A stretch of DNA of 64,000 nucleotides, taken from Prorocentrum cordatum. Taxonomy: Eukaryota > Sar > Dinophyceae > Prorocentrales > Prorocentraceae. The translations under genes were made by a program, and so were the position numbers. Positions 53,914 to 64,000 of the stretch are shown here, in pieces; position 1 is the first letter of the stretch; the number at the start of each line of letters is the position of its first letter. The stretch is from NCBI GenBank assembly GCA_963575745.1, contig CAUYUJ010017980.1, forward strand, positions 37,922-101,921, given 5' to 3'. The notes beneath the pieces were generated by a model. It saw only the letters and a program-made list of their open reading frames with translations, had not been told where the DNA came from and did not search any database.

Positions 53914-54084
53914 GTATGTCGAGCTGGTGGGGTGACCTCCCGAACTGGTGACGACTGCGTCCCCCTGCCGGTCTGGCCTCCCGCGTGCGGCCCCCGCGTG
54001 GCCGCGCGCGTGCGGCAGCTGGGCCCTCTGGGGGCGCAGCGGCGCCACCAACACTGGGCCTCGTGCCTGCCGCCACCCGTCCCC

Positions 54085-54295
54085 TCCCCTCGTCTCCTCC
54101 CTCCTCCTCCTCCTCCTCCTCCGCCTCCTCCTCCTCCTCCGCCTCCTCCTCGTCCTCCTCCTCCTCCTCCTCCTCGTCCCTCCTCCTCCTCCTCCTCGTC
54201 CTCCTCCGCCTCCTCCTCCTTCCTCCTCCTCCTCCGCATTGTCCTCCTCCCCTCCTCCTCCTCCTCCCCCTCCTCCTCCTCCTCAGCCTCTTCGA
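54085..54295. repeat. CTC/CTCGTC microsatellite
   Basis: CTCCTC with CGC and CGT variants; no gene. Confidence 0.95.
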
Positions 54296-54299
54296 CTTC

Positions 54300-55270
54300 T
54301 CCACTCCATCCAGCCCTCCCTCTTTGATCTGGTCTCCCTTCTGTCTCCCTCTCTCTCTGGGCGGTGGGGGGGGGGCCAAGGAGGGACATGTCAGAAAAAG
54401 CACTCGAGGCCAGCGGGGCCAGGGCAGGGACGGCCCGCGGTGGGCCGAGGTGCCAAACCGAGGCGGGGGCCGCTGCCGAAAAACCCCAGTCAAGCCAGGT
54501 TCACATAGAGCGACGCGGACAGCCTAGACGGACGCCTAAGGTGGCCATCTGGCCTGCCAGAGCAGCTCGGGCGCAGCAGGCAAGCGAGGGCGGAGGCGGG
54601 CCAGCCGGCAGCAGCAGCCCACAGCAAGAGCGCAACACGCTGCGCCCGTTGAGCTCCCTGGCCGGGCTGCGCCTTCCGGGGCAGGGGGTGGGATGGGGAT
54701 GGCAGGAGATGGGGCGGGGTGGGTGGGTTCGAGGCTGGCCTCTCTATCTCTCTCTCTCTCTCTCTCCCTCTATCTCCTTCTCTCTCCCTCTCTCTCTCCC
54801 TCCCTCCTCCTCTCCTCCTCGTCTCTCTCCCTCTCTCTCCATCTCTCTCTCTCTCTCTCTCGCCCTCTCTCTCTCTCTCGCTCACACGGCGGCACCGCCT
54901 GCCTGGAGCTGGCGTTGCGGGGGCCCGCAGCATCTTGCGGGGCTCCCCCCCCCTCTCCTTGACCTCCGACGTCTGTTATTTTGTTTCCGGTGCGTGCCCC
55001 TCCGCCCCTGGAGAGCCTCCGAGGAGGCGCGCGCGAGGGAGCGCCACAGCCGAGGCTCTGAGGTGCGCAATCGCGCGGGGGGGGTCATGGGAGAAGTTGC
55101 GCGGGCAGTGTGCGCGCATCCTTCCCGATCCCTCCTCCGCCTCCATCTCCTCTTGTTCTCTCCGTGTGTCCATTCTCTGCCCTCCTCAGCTATGGGTCCC
55201 GCCTCGGGCGCCCGCTGACCCTCCAGCTTTACGCCGGGGTTGTACCAATGGGGAGCCACTCCTGAACCCA
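54300..55270. other. intron sequence with CT tract, no gene
   Basis: TCTCTC-rich tract 54735-54890. The remainder is GC-rich and open in several frames (to 284 codons plus, 241 codons minus) without motifs; the minus frame is a shadow of the channel exon at its upstream end. Confidence 0.5.
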
Positions 55271-55366
55271 GCTGAGGATCTATGATGACCCTCCTTCTCG
55301 CTCTCCCGCCTTTCTCCTCCTCCTCCCCTCTCCTGCTGCTCTTGCTCCTCCTCCTCCTCCTTGATC

Positions 55367-55663
55367 CTGGAAGCCCGTGAGGTACTCTGGCAGCGGGATG
55401 ATCCCGAAGTGCACGAAGTTCCTGGAGCGGATGTCCTTCAACGTGTGCTTCGCGTGGTAATACATCCACTGGCCCAGGCTGAACATGTAGATAAAGCATC
55501 GGCAAGCGGTGATGGTGTAGCGAATGGGCTCGTTGTCTACGCCATTCTTGGTGTGCTTCATCGCAGAGGTGCCGCAGATGAACACCACCAGCGTGACGAG
55601 CAGCCACATCTTGCCCATTAAGAAGGTCCTGAAGGCGATGCGGCTCCAGACGACGTCTGTCAC
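55367..55663 (-). CDS. ion-channel gene, S1-S2 exon (second exon found)
   Basis: This 297-bp exon of 99 codons sits between acceptor GCTGAG|GTG (55665-55664) and GA donor TTCCAG|GATCAAG (55367). It reads VTDVVWSRIAFRTFLMGKMW, the hydrophobic segment WLLVTLVVFICGTSAM, a polar loop HTKNGVDNEPIRYTITACRC, FIYMFSLGQWMYYH, then LKDIRSRNFVHFGIIPLPEY. The TDVVWSR-AFRTF entry followed by S1 is a pattern I recall from the ankyrin-to-membrane linker of dinoflagellate ion-transport channels. Phase 0 at both ends. Confidence 0.85.
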
Positions 55664-55669
55664 CTCAGC

Positions 55670-56800
55670 AGCCCCGCCTCCTGATCCGAGCGGGTGCGCG
55701 GCCCGAGCCCAGCACCGATCCTGTCACACGGCCCGACCTACCCCGAAGCGCGGAACACCGAGCCAAACCAGCGTCTTGCACACGATCGCCGCTTCGACCA
55801 TCCAAGCCTCGCGAGCCCCACCACCCGGCGGACTGGGAGAGGGGAGACTCTCACCTGCTGCGGCGGCCCGCCAGCGGCTCAACACCCTCGGCCTGCACGG
55901 CGTGGCGTGGGCAGGCCCTGTGCAAACGCAGCAGGGGCCCCGATCGATCGCCCGATCCTGATCGACTGGCAGAGGCCGGCCAAGTCGAGCCGTCCGGCCA
56001 GCCGCTGCGCGTCGGGGCCTCAGGCAACTGCAGAGGGGAGCCACCACTGATCTTGGGTCGGACACGCTCTCCGACGGGCGGATTTTTGGGAAGACACCCT
56101 CGGGATGATCAGAACATCACCACCCATCGTCAGAACTGGTCGAAGAGTCGTCTCGAGACTATGCCTTCGACCCTTCTTGGGTGCTCCTCGCTCCGCGGGG
56201 CTCGTGCACGGCTCGAGACACCAACCGGGCGGGCCGCCGCCCCTGCCTCGAGGAGCCGCCACCGCCCCCTTCAGGCGGTGGGCCTCCCGATCACGCTCCG
56301 GAGGGCCTCTCTCAACACGAGCCCGAGCGCCGGCCAACACGGGCCTCCTCCACCCTCGACCCCGGAACCTCGATCCCCGGGGGAGACGCCACTGACCTCG
56401 AGGAGGGTGCGCTCTCCTCGAGGAGAGCGTCGCTTCCTCGAGGAGAGCGCCACTGCGTTGAGCCGGTGGGCCCCCCGAGCACGCTCCGGGGCCTCTCCCA
56501 ACGCGCGCCAGAGGGGCCCAATAAAACACCTCTCATCGACCTTCGGCCCTGGAGCCTCGGTCTCCAGGATGAAGTCGGGCATGTGCCTCTACAGCCGGGG
56601 AACTCAAAAACGGTGAAACAAATGATGTGAGGACGACTTTCTGACCATGTCTGACTTTTGTTGTATTATTTTCTGTGCTTCCTCCAAAATCGGCCCGTAG
56701 GAGGACGTGCCCGACCCAACTCCAGGAGGAACCGGTGACCCCTTTGGTGGTGACCCCCCCATTTGGCACTGCCCGAGGGTCGGGGTGCTCTAGGTGCGTC
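55670..56800. other. 1.1-kb channel intron with short duplications
   Basis: Contains CTCGAGGAGAGCGTCGCTTC-type 20-bp units (56395-56455) and a diverged duplication of about 190 bp (GGTGGGC-CCCGA-CACGCTCCG near 56276 and 56462). The donor is either CCG|GTGATC (GT) or ATG|GAGACG (GA). Confidence 0.6.
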
Positions 56801-56802
56801 TC

Positions 56803-56923
56803 CATTGAGATCACCGGGTGGCACACGATCTTCGGGTCGCCGTTGTCGGTCACCCACTCGATGGCCTTCGAGAAAGTTCCGTCGCTGTCGGTCAGCAGGT
56901 GTTTCACGTAGTAGTTCACCCGC
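56803..56923 (-). CDS. ion-channel gene, pre-membrane exon (first exon found)
   Basis: Acceptor CCCGAG|GCGGG at 56925-56924. Reads RVNYYVKHLLTDSDGTFSKA, then IEWVTDNGDPKIVCHPV. The DPKIV-HPVI motif directly before the TD-VW membrane entry is one I recall from this channel family, where it follows N-terminal repeats (often ankyrin). The 3' end is either 56803 (GA donor after ATG, 121 bp) or 56812 (GT donor after CCG), both in phase 0 with the next exon. Entry phase is 1, so earlier exons must exist; none was identified between 57 and 64 kb. Confidence 0.75.
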
Positions 56924-57034
56924 CTCGGGCCGGGGAAGGGGGCGGGGGGGGGTTTGGAGCGGCGGCAGCGCGAGAAAGGGGGCGACGGGGGAGGACGGGG
57001 GAAGAGGATGGAGGAGGGTCGGAAGAAAAAGCTG

Positions 57035-57174
57035 CACAAGCAGAAACTTTCGACGGTCCGCGCGGATTTCTTGGATCTGCGCTGGAGCCCCCTCCCTGGC
57101 GCGCGGAGCGCGCCAGGAGCGGCGCCGCAGATCCAAGAAATCCGCGCGCGGCTCCGAAAGTGTATGTTTATGCA
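57035..57174. mobile_element. foldback element, copy
   Basis: AAACTTTCGACGGTCCGCGC and GGATTTCTTGGATCTGCGC pair with GCAGATCCAAGAAATCCGCG and GCTCCGAAAGTGTATGTTT. The tip is CTGGCGCGCGGAGCGCGCCAG. Lies just upstream (in transcription) of the first channel exon found. Confidence 0.85.
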
Positions 57175-57189
57175 ATGATTTCTTCTTCG

Positions 57190-58590
57190 AAGGGCGGAGG
57201 AGGGTGGAGGATGAGGAGGCGGAGGGGATGGGGTAGGCGCGGTGGGTGGGTGGGTGGGGCGGGCACCACTCCACCCAAACGCCAAGCAGCGGAAGGCTTC
57301 GCTTCCCCTCCTCCGGGGGAGAGGCCGCCGTCTCGGGTCGGGGTCCCTTCCAGCACTCCGGGTTCCGCGCTGGGCCGCCTTCTGCTGGGACAGCTGCCAT
57401 GCGCGCCGCCCCCGCTGGTGCAGTATCTGGCGTCCGCGATGCGCCACGAGATTACCCCGTCGAGCGCGCTGGTGCCCTCCACCGCTCGACGAGGTCCAGC
57501 CGCAGCCGCACTCGTCGCAGTCCCTGCGCTGTGATTTGCGCGTCTTGGCTACGCTGCTCGCGCTCGCAAGCCGCCGTGCAAGATCGCTGCCGCGGCCTGG
57601 GCCGCCGCCACCGTCCAACGGCACCATGCTCGCCATCCTTATTGACCTCTTGTTGTGGCAGAGCGTCTACCGGAGGCCGCGCCACTGGAGCAGCCGCGCC
57701 GCGAGCTGGCGCCACCGCTGGAGCACGGCATCAGCGAGCGGCCTCAGGTACAGGAGCGGGGCGCCACCTCTGCCAGCTCCGTTCTTGGAGTCGTCGCGCA
57801 GCCGCGCCATGCCCCTCGTCCTCCTGAAGGTCCTGCAGGCGCGGCTCCTGATGCTGCGCCTCACGCTCGCCCGGGTGCGCCGCCGCGTGATGCTGTCGCG
57901 GCCGTGCCCCGGCTGCACGCCAGCTGCCTGGGCGCCGCGGGGTATCCGCAGGCGTTCTACGTTCCGCTGCGGCAACGGATTGCGCCGGCCTGGTGCGTGG
58001 CCCCACGCGGCCGCCGGTGCTGCCGACCCCTGTGCTTCGACACGAGGCTCCCCTGGCTGCCGCGCTGCGGCTTCCGTGCGCCGAACGCCGGGCCTAAAAC
58101 AGGGCCCTTGGAGGCGCCCTTGCCCGAGGCCGGGTGGAGCCGTGGCTGGTCCCCATCTGCTACTGGCGCGCCCGCACCCGGAGGCCATCGGCCCACTGCC
58201 GACGCCGCGTCCCGAGAAGTGCTCCCGCCGCGATGCCTCCAGCAGGTGTCGCTCGGGTTCCTCGCGCGGCCAATGGGCCCCAGCCCGGAGGCCATCGGCC
58301 TGCTGCCGACGCCGTGTCTGCAGGAGGCGCTGCTGCCGCCAAGCCTCGCCCAGCGTCCTGAGGCCATCGGCCCGCTGCCGCTCGCGTGCCTCGACGCGGT
58401 GCCGCGAGTGTGCCGCTGCTGGAGGGGCGGGAATGGGCGTGTTCAGGCACTACTCTTGATCCTCCAACTGATAGCTTTTGCTTCGGATCACGTGGACCCG
58501 CCTGTGGATGATGCCATATATCGCATGCACGTGCGAAGGTATGTGCAGCCAGGAGGACCTTTGCCTGAGCCGCCCTCTTCAATTCAGACG
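57190..58590. other. GC-rich region open on both strands, coding state unresolved
   Basis: Frames of 312 and 405 codons (plus) and 173 and 136 codons (minus) overlap for 1.2 kb. GAGGCCATCGGCC boxes recur at 58180, 58290 and 58360, so part is repetitive. No frame shows known motifs. A channel exon on the minus strand could hide here, but none was demonstrated. Confidence 0.35.
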
Positions 58591-58617
58591 TAATCGTAGT
58601 AGTAGTAATAGTAATAA

Positions 58618-58693
<76 letters not shown>

Positions 58694-58745
58694 CGTAGTC
58701 GTAGTCGTAGCCGTGTAGTAGCAGCAGCAGCAGCAGCAGCAGTAA

Positions 58746-58801
<56 letters not shown>

Positions 58802-58816
58802 ATCGTAGTAATAGTG

Positions 58817-58865
<49 letters not shown>

Positions 58866-59022
58866 CAGTAGTAGTAGCAGTGGTAGTAGTAGTTAGTAGT
58901 NNNNNNNNNNNNNNNNNNNNNNNNNNNNNNNNNNNNNNNNNNNNNNNNNNNNNNNNNNNNNNNNNNNNNNNNNNNNNNNNNNNNNNNNNNNNNNNNNNNN
59001 TAGAAGTGGTAGAAGTAGTAGC

Positions 59023-59054
<32 letters not shown>

Positions 59055-59232
59055 CTAAGTAGTGTATCGTAGTAAGTAGTAGTAATAGTAGTAGTAGTAG
59101 TAGTAGTAGAAGTAGTCGTAATAGTAATGGTAGTAGTGGTACGAGTAGTACTAGTAGGAGTATTCGTCGTAGCACTAGTAGTAGCAGCAGCAGCAACAAC
59201 AGCAGTAGTAGTAGTAGTAGTAGTAGTAGGAG

Positions 59233-59268
<36 letters not shown>

Positions 59269-59342
59269 TAGTGGTAGTAGTAATGCTAGTAGGAGTAGTA
59301 GACGAAGAAGAAGAAGAAGTAGTAGTAGTAGTAGTAGTAGTC

Positions 59343-59391
<49 letters not shown>

Positions 59392-59447
59392 TGGTAATGG
59401 TAGTCGTAGTAGTAGTAGTAGTAGTAGTAGTGTAGTAGTGGTAAAGT

Positions 59448-59496
<49 letters not shown>

Positions 59497-59628
59497 TAGT
59501 TGTAGTTGTAGTAGTAGTAGTCGTAGTAAAGTATTTAGTTATGTCGTCGTCGTCGTTCGTCGTCGTCGTCGTAGTAGTAGTAGTAGTAGGTAGTAGTAGT
59601 AGTAGTGTTTTGGTGGTGGTGGTGGGTG

Positions 59629-59684
<56 letters not shown>

Positions 59685-59864
59685 TAGTAGTTGTAGTTGT
59701 AGTCGTGTCAGTGTAGATAGTAGTAGTAGTGTAGTTGTAGTATATTCGTAGTAGTAGTAGTAGTAGTAGTAGTAGTGTAGTAGTAGTAGTTAGTAGAGTA
59801 GGTAGTAGTGTTAGTAGTAGTCGTAGTAGTAGTATTAGTAGTAGTAGTAGTAGTAGTAGTAGTC

Positions 59865-59905
<41 letters not shown>

Positions 59906-59940
59906 TGTCGTTGTCGTAGTCGTATTTGTAGTAATAATGT
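58590..59940. repeat. AGT microsatellite, more than 1.2 kb, with assembly gap
   Basis: AGT(n) with CGT, GGT, AAT and GCA variants on both sides of a 100-N gap, so its true length is unknown. All poly-Ser, poly-Val, poly-Leu and poly-Thr frames are shadows. Confidence 0.97.
58901..59000. other. assembly gap (100 N)
   Basis: Exactly 100 N, a conventional placeholder length. Confidence 0.99.
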
Positions 59941-59999
59941 TAATAACAATAATAATGATAGTCGTCGTCGTCGTGGTGGTAACAGTAGTCGTCGTCGTA

Positions 60000-60291
60000 G
60001 TTAGAGGGATGAAGGGGGAGGAGGGAGAACATAACGATGAGGAGGAGGAAAGGGTGTGGGAGAGGACGAGGATGAAAAGGATGAGGAGGACTGATGGGGA
60101 GGGCGAGGAAGAGAAATATGAGGATGACGCCGGAATGAAGGAAAGGGACGGTGGGGGGACGAAGAGGTGGCGGGAGAGGGGAGGGTGGGGTCAACAATCA
60201 TCGTGGCGCTCTTTGGCGCGACCCCACACGTCTGGAGCACAATCCCGGAACAGGCACATTCGCCCGACGAGGGGAAACACAGAGAGACAAG

Positions 60292-60329
<38 letters not shown>

Positions 60330-60780
60330 CGAACGAGAAAGAGACAGAGATAACGAAAGACAGAGACGGAGAGACGAAGACAAAGAGAGAGAGAAAGGAA
60401 CAACAACACAACGGAGGAGGTGGACGAGGAGGTCCGTCAATGTATACCCACGACGCACCAACGATGTTGCAATACTCCCTCCCCCCGAAATCCCTGTTCA
60501 CAACCCCCCGAACATACAACACATTTCCGTTGCGGGAGGTGCCCCACAGGAGGACAGACGTCTGAGATCAATCAAAAATCTCCAAACACAACTCCTGGGG
60601 CATTGACGCAGCGAATCAACGTGACTGTTGCGTCCTGACAATCCTACGTCGCACAAAAACATCATTCTTGGGACCTCAGCGCCGCAAATCAGCGTGAATG
60701 TTGCGCGCTGGGGATCTTAGACCGTGTCAGAACACGATTCCAAGGACTTCAACCATACTTGGCCCTTGCATCTGCTGTGT
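60000..60780. other. no gene recognised; AG-rich tract
   Basis: GA-rich sequence 60005-60180, AG(n) 60296-60330, purine-rich to 60410, then unique sequence. No coding motif. Confidence 0.5.
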
Positions 60781-60784
60781 ACTT

Positions 60785-61035
60785 TAAAACGAGTGTGCGC
60801 GGCGGTGAAGCGAAAGCCACATTTGGGAAAGGAGCCGCACTCTATCCTTGAAGCTGTTGCCACACTTTTTGAAATAATTCGCGCGGCTTAGGGGCGAGAC
60901 TCACATTTTGAAGACGGGCCGTCCTCCATCCTTGACGCCGTTGCAAATTTTAGGACGAATGTGCACAGCACTGAAGCAATGACCACATTTTGAAAACCAA
61001 CCGACCCCATCCTTGAAGCCGTTGCACATTCGCGC
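60785..61035. repeat. 77-bp satellite, about three copies, reverse orientation
   Basis: AGCCACATTTGGGAAAGG, CCATCCTTGAAGCCGTTGC and GTGCGCGGCG blocks correspond to the reverse complement of the 35.7-36.2 kb satellite. Confidence 0.8.
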
Positions 61036-61039
61036 TTCA

Positions 61040-62040
61040 GGATCACAAGTGGTAGGGAAGTCTCACGCGAAACGCCCTGTCCGCTCTGCCGACGCGTCTT
61101 GGGGTGCGACAGAGAGGATTTGTTATACCAGGGAAAAGGATGGAGGAAGAGGAGGAGGAGGAGGAGAAAGAGGAGGAGGAGGCGGACGGTTCGTGGGGGC
61201 AGGGGGTTCGCGCGTCGCGCCCCCAGTCCCGACGACCCGAGCCGATCCTGCAGGCTCGCGAGCGGTGCGCGGCCTATCCGCGCCCGCGCGAGTGCCGCGG
61301 CTCAGCCCGCAGCAGGCAGCACCTCGCGCCGCCTCTCGGCCGCCCCCGGGCCTCGTGCACTGCCTCAGTCGGCTGAAGCAGCTCATTGGAGCAGCTTGCG
61401 GATGGACGGGCCTGCGGCCGCTGTCCGCTGCCCGCTGCTCCTTGGCTGGCGGCTGCTGCGGCGTCTCGGCGGGGCCATGCTCCTTGGGCCTCGTGCTCGC
61501 GCCTTCCACCTGCGCTTCCAGCTGTCCTCTCCATTGGGCCCGCGTCTCCTTGGTAGGGGGCGCCGCACTGGCGGCTCTCCCCCCCTCCTCCTGGCAGCTC
61601 CTCCCTTGCCGAACCCGCGGTCCAGGTGTTCCGCGCTTTCTTGTTCTTGTGGGTTGGAGCCAACACGCTGGGGGGCGCCCTCACCGCGGGCGGCCCGATC
61701 GGCACGTGCGCGACCCTCGCAGGACGGAGGTCCATGCGCATGCCGACCGGCACCTCTGGCGGCACGTCCGGCGGGCTCTTCGGCCGAGGCGCCACCTCCC
61801 GCCGTGGTGGCGGAGGACCTCGTGCCCCCCACCTCCGCTGCGCGCGCAGGATCACGAGCGGGCAGTCCGTCGTCGTAGCGGAGCGCGGCCTTCACTGGGG
61901 GTCATTGCACGCCCGCGCGGCGCTCCCGTCGGTGCCTCCTCGAGTCCCCGCGGCCCATCCGCTGCGCCCCGACGCGTCACGGAACACGTGCAGCGGCACG
62001 GGGCCGACCCCCCCCCACACCGCGGCGTCACCCCAAACCC
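61040..62040. other. GC-rich region open on both strands, coding state unresolved
   Basis: GGA tract at 61140-61185. Then about 850 bp open in up to five frames; the minus frames near 61700-61400 are charged (WKRRWKARARGP, STRPKEHGPAETPQ) but have no known motif. Confidence 0.35.
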
Positions 62041-62049
62041 CCTTGGCCT

Positions 62050-62175
62050 CGGAGAGGGAGAGAGAGAGAGAGCGAGAGAGAGAGAGAGAGACAGAAAGAG
62101 AGAGAGAGAGAGACAGAAAAAGAGAGAGAGAGAGAGAGAGAGAGAAATAAGGAAAGAGAGAGAGAGAGAGAGATG
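62050..62175. repeat. AG microsatellite
   Basis: GAGAGA(n) with ACAGAAA breaks, then AG-rich to 62235. Confidence 0.95.
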
Positions 62176-62639
62176 TGATGGGGGCAGGAGAGGGGCAGAG
62201 GGAGGGAGGGAGGAAGTGGGGCAGAGGGAGGGGAGGTACCACCTGGAGGGGAGGGAGGCCTCCTTGGGCGGGCTCGGGCACGCACACCCACAGGTCGTGC
62301 CCTTACCGTCCGACTACATACCTTGAACTCCTCTCCGACTCTGGCCGCCGCCAGAACGAGGCCCTGGAAGCGCGCCCCTCCACCAGCCTTGTCCTGCGCA
62401 TTGTCCTCGTGCCGTCCGCCCCGGGCGTTCCACCCGTTCCTGCTGGACCACCCGCCGAGCCCCACGGAGTCCACGGTCTTTTTCGGGCCCGAGCTCCTCG
62501 CAAGCCCTCCAAACTCAAGCGCTGAGGCTGGAAGCGCGTAGCGGCACAATTTCATCGGGCGCACTGCGGGGTTGCAAATTTTCTTCCTGGGGCTGCTCCC
62601 CTTCTCCTGCACCCCCCCCCCCGCCACTCGTGGACGCCC

Positions 62640-63150
62640 GAATTATCCGGGATAACTGCGGTCTAGGTAACTCTGGTTCAGGCCCCCGAGGCGCGATCCG
62701 TAGTTACCCCTGACTGCCCCCAACCCTGATGAGTCGGGAGGGTTGGACGCCCGAGTTATCTGGGACAGCTGCGGTCCGGGGCAACTCTGGTTTGGGCGCC
62801 CGAGGCGCGAATCTGTAGCTATCCCTGACCGCCCCCGGTCCTGCTGCTTCTCCACCCGCTCGCCCTCCTTGCGCATTGGAGCTGGCCGTGGCGGTGCCGT
62901 GGCATAGTTGACCCTATCCCTAAGAGGGGATGCGATCTCTGACAGGGGATAAGTAGACCCCCATCCCAGGTTTCATGGGATTTTCGAATGAACCGAAATT
63001 TGAGATCTAACCCTAAGATATACGAGGGGAGGGCGTCCATCCTCGATGGGGGTGCGTCCAAATAGCCCCCTGGGGGTGCATCCCAAGGTTTGGGCCCCCG
63101 AGGCGCGAATCTGTAGCTATCCCTGGCCGCCCCCGGCCCTGATTCTGGGG
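62640..63150. repeat. roughly 115-bp repeat, three partial copies
   Basis: CCCGAGGCGCGAATCTGTAG plus CTATCCCTG and CCGCCCCCGG blocks at about 62685, 62797 and 63095; GGACGCCCGA-TTATC at 62632 and 62746. Confidence 0.8.
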
Positions 63151-63557
63151 CTCTGACGACACTCTGCCACTCCACCCGCTCGCCCTTCCTGCCCTCCGCT
63201 TGCTTTTTCCTTAGGCAAGCTACTGGGCCTCGAGGACCCGAAGCGACAGGCAGCCTGGGCGCAGGCGGGCCCAGGCAGCAAGTGCAGTGCCTCCTCGACC
63301 CCTGAGGCGGAGAGGTCGGCAGAGGCGGCTTGCAAAGCAGTTCATGGCGTATCCGACCCCATCACATCCCCCACATCCTCATCACCGCATCTCCGCCCCC
63401 TCCCGGCGCTCGCGACGCGGCCAGGCACGCATGAGAGGATGAGTGCTGCCGGCCAGGCCGCAACGGGGCTCTCCCTCAGGTTCCCCCCCCTCGGCCCCCT
63501 CGGCCCGACTTGACAGGAGCTCGAGGTGAGCGGGGTCGGGGGATACCGTCCCAAACA

Positions 63558-63700
63558 TGCGACGTCCTGATTCTTTCAATACGGCGTCCCCGGAAGTCCC
63601 GACCCTTTCCCCGGGGCCGGTTTTTCATCCCGAGTCGTTTTTTCGACGCTCCCGAGACCCGGCGAGTGCCCCCCCGAGGCCGAAAACGAACGAAACACCT
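63558..63700 (+). repeat. dispersed 130-bp repeat, direct copy
   Basis: GCGACGTCCTGATTCTTTC, CCGACCCTTTCCCCGGGGCC, GGTTTTTCATCCCGAGTCG, CGACGCTCCCGAGACCCGG, CGAGGCCGAAAACG. Confidence 0.88.
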
Positions 63701-63764
63701 CCCGTCCTCTGATTTTTTTAACGAAGCGATCGTGCCTGGGGTCATCGTGGCCCTCCACTTGCTG

Positions 63765-64000
63765 CCCCCCCCCCCCCCCCTGCGCGCCCTCTGGCCGGCG
63801 GGGGCCCGCGCTCTCCTGCCCTCGCTGCCCCCCCCCCCCTCGGCGCACCACCAGGGCCTTCGCCCCCTGTCCCCTCCTCCTCCTGCCTCCTCCTCGTCCT
63901 CCTGCCTCCTCCTCCTCCTCCTCCTCCTCCTCCTCCTCCTCCTCCTCCTCCTCCTCCTTCCTCCCCTCCCCCTCCTCCTCCTCGTCCTCCTCCTCCTCCT
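63765..64000. repeat. C tracts and CTC microsatellite at the window edge
   Basis: C-runs at 63766-63780 and 63828-63838, then CCTCCT(n) to base 64000 with one break near 63960. Confidence 0.95.

Noticed and set aside
53192-54493. 433-codon minus open frame with poly-Ser/Pro/Leu
   Set aside because: It follows from the GGA and CTC microsatellites; the protein-like ends are unrelated intron sequence.
57242-58459. 405-codon plus frame as a gene
   Set aside because: High GC keeps several overlapping frames open on both strands and none has a motif; listed only as unresolved.

Overview
This is GC-rich nuclear DNA that is mostly repeats, and I read it as a dinoflagellate. The reasons are: introns that start with GA or GC as well as GT, always followed after the acceptor AG by an exonic G; every recognisable host gene on one (the minus) strand; decayed non-LTR retrotransposons of a type I associate with dinoflagellates; and a possible spliced-leader relic near 18.66 kb. 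The species cannot be decided from this window. A run of 100 N at 58901-59000 shows it is a draft scaffold.

Host genes, all minus strand. (1) Positions 4845 to 1, running off the window: a long D5-type superfamily-3 helicase/primase-like protein with Walker A and the TN-P motif C. Its frame is displaced twice, both times by +1 (near 3863 and near 2000-2040). (2) Positions 7569-6655: four short exons of a charged coiled-coil protein, with a weak resemblance to the C-terminal half of zuotin/DNAJC2. (3) Positions 56923-35201: six exons of one ion-channel gene (ion-transport fold, S1 to S6 plus a conserved cytoplasmic tail). They are spread over 21.7 kb by introns of 0.7, 1.1, 1.1, 5.5 and 12.1 kb. 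All six exons join in phase, although together they hold only about 1.24 kb of coding sequence.

Mobile elements. Three degraded LINE-like elements lie on the minus strand: 47.6-43.4 kb (inside the 12-kb channel intron, RT/RNase H, nonsense codons and a lost catalytic Asp), 31.2-27.0 kb (endonuclease, RT, RNase H pieces) and about 18.7-15.5 kb (coiled coil plus endonuclease, ending before RT). Several small non-autonomous families can be defined by eye: a 150-180 bp foldback with 40-bp arms (six copies, five of them in or next to channel introns); a 165-bp element bounded by GACACAA/TTGTGTC (three copies); a roughly 150-bp element with GGCGGCGCGCAC ends, one copy of which ends at a splice acceptor; a roughly 130-bp dispersed repeat (five copies, one split by a TIR insertion); and a roughly 700-bp unit with a GTT tail (three copies).

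The rest is tandem DNA: 158-bp, 360-375-bp palindromic, ~100-bp (16 copies), CCAAGACGG arrays with 428- and 450-bp higher-order units, 91-bp, ~79-bp (about 24 copies) and ~77-bp satellites, plus very long AGT, GGA, CTC, GAT, GTT, TA and tetranucleotide microsatellites. Most long open frames in these arrays are shadows of the repeats. The most interesting signals are the intron/repeat relationship in the channel gene, the twice-displaced D5 helicase, and a pair of hairpins in the 12-14 kb array whose stems differ in sequence but keep pairing.
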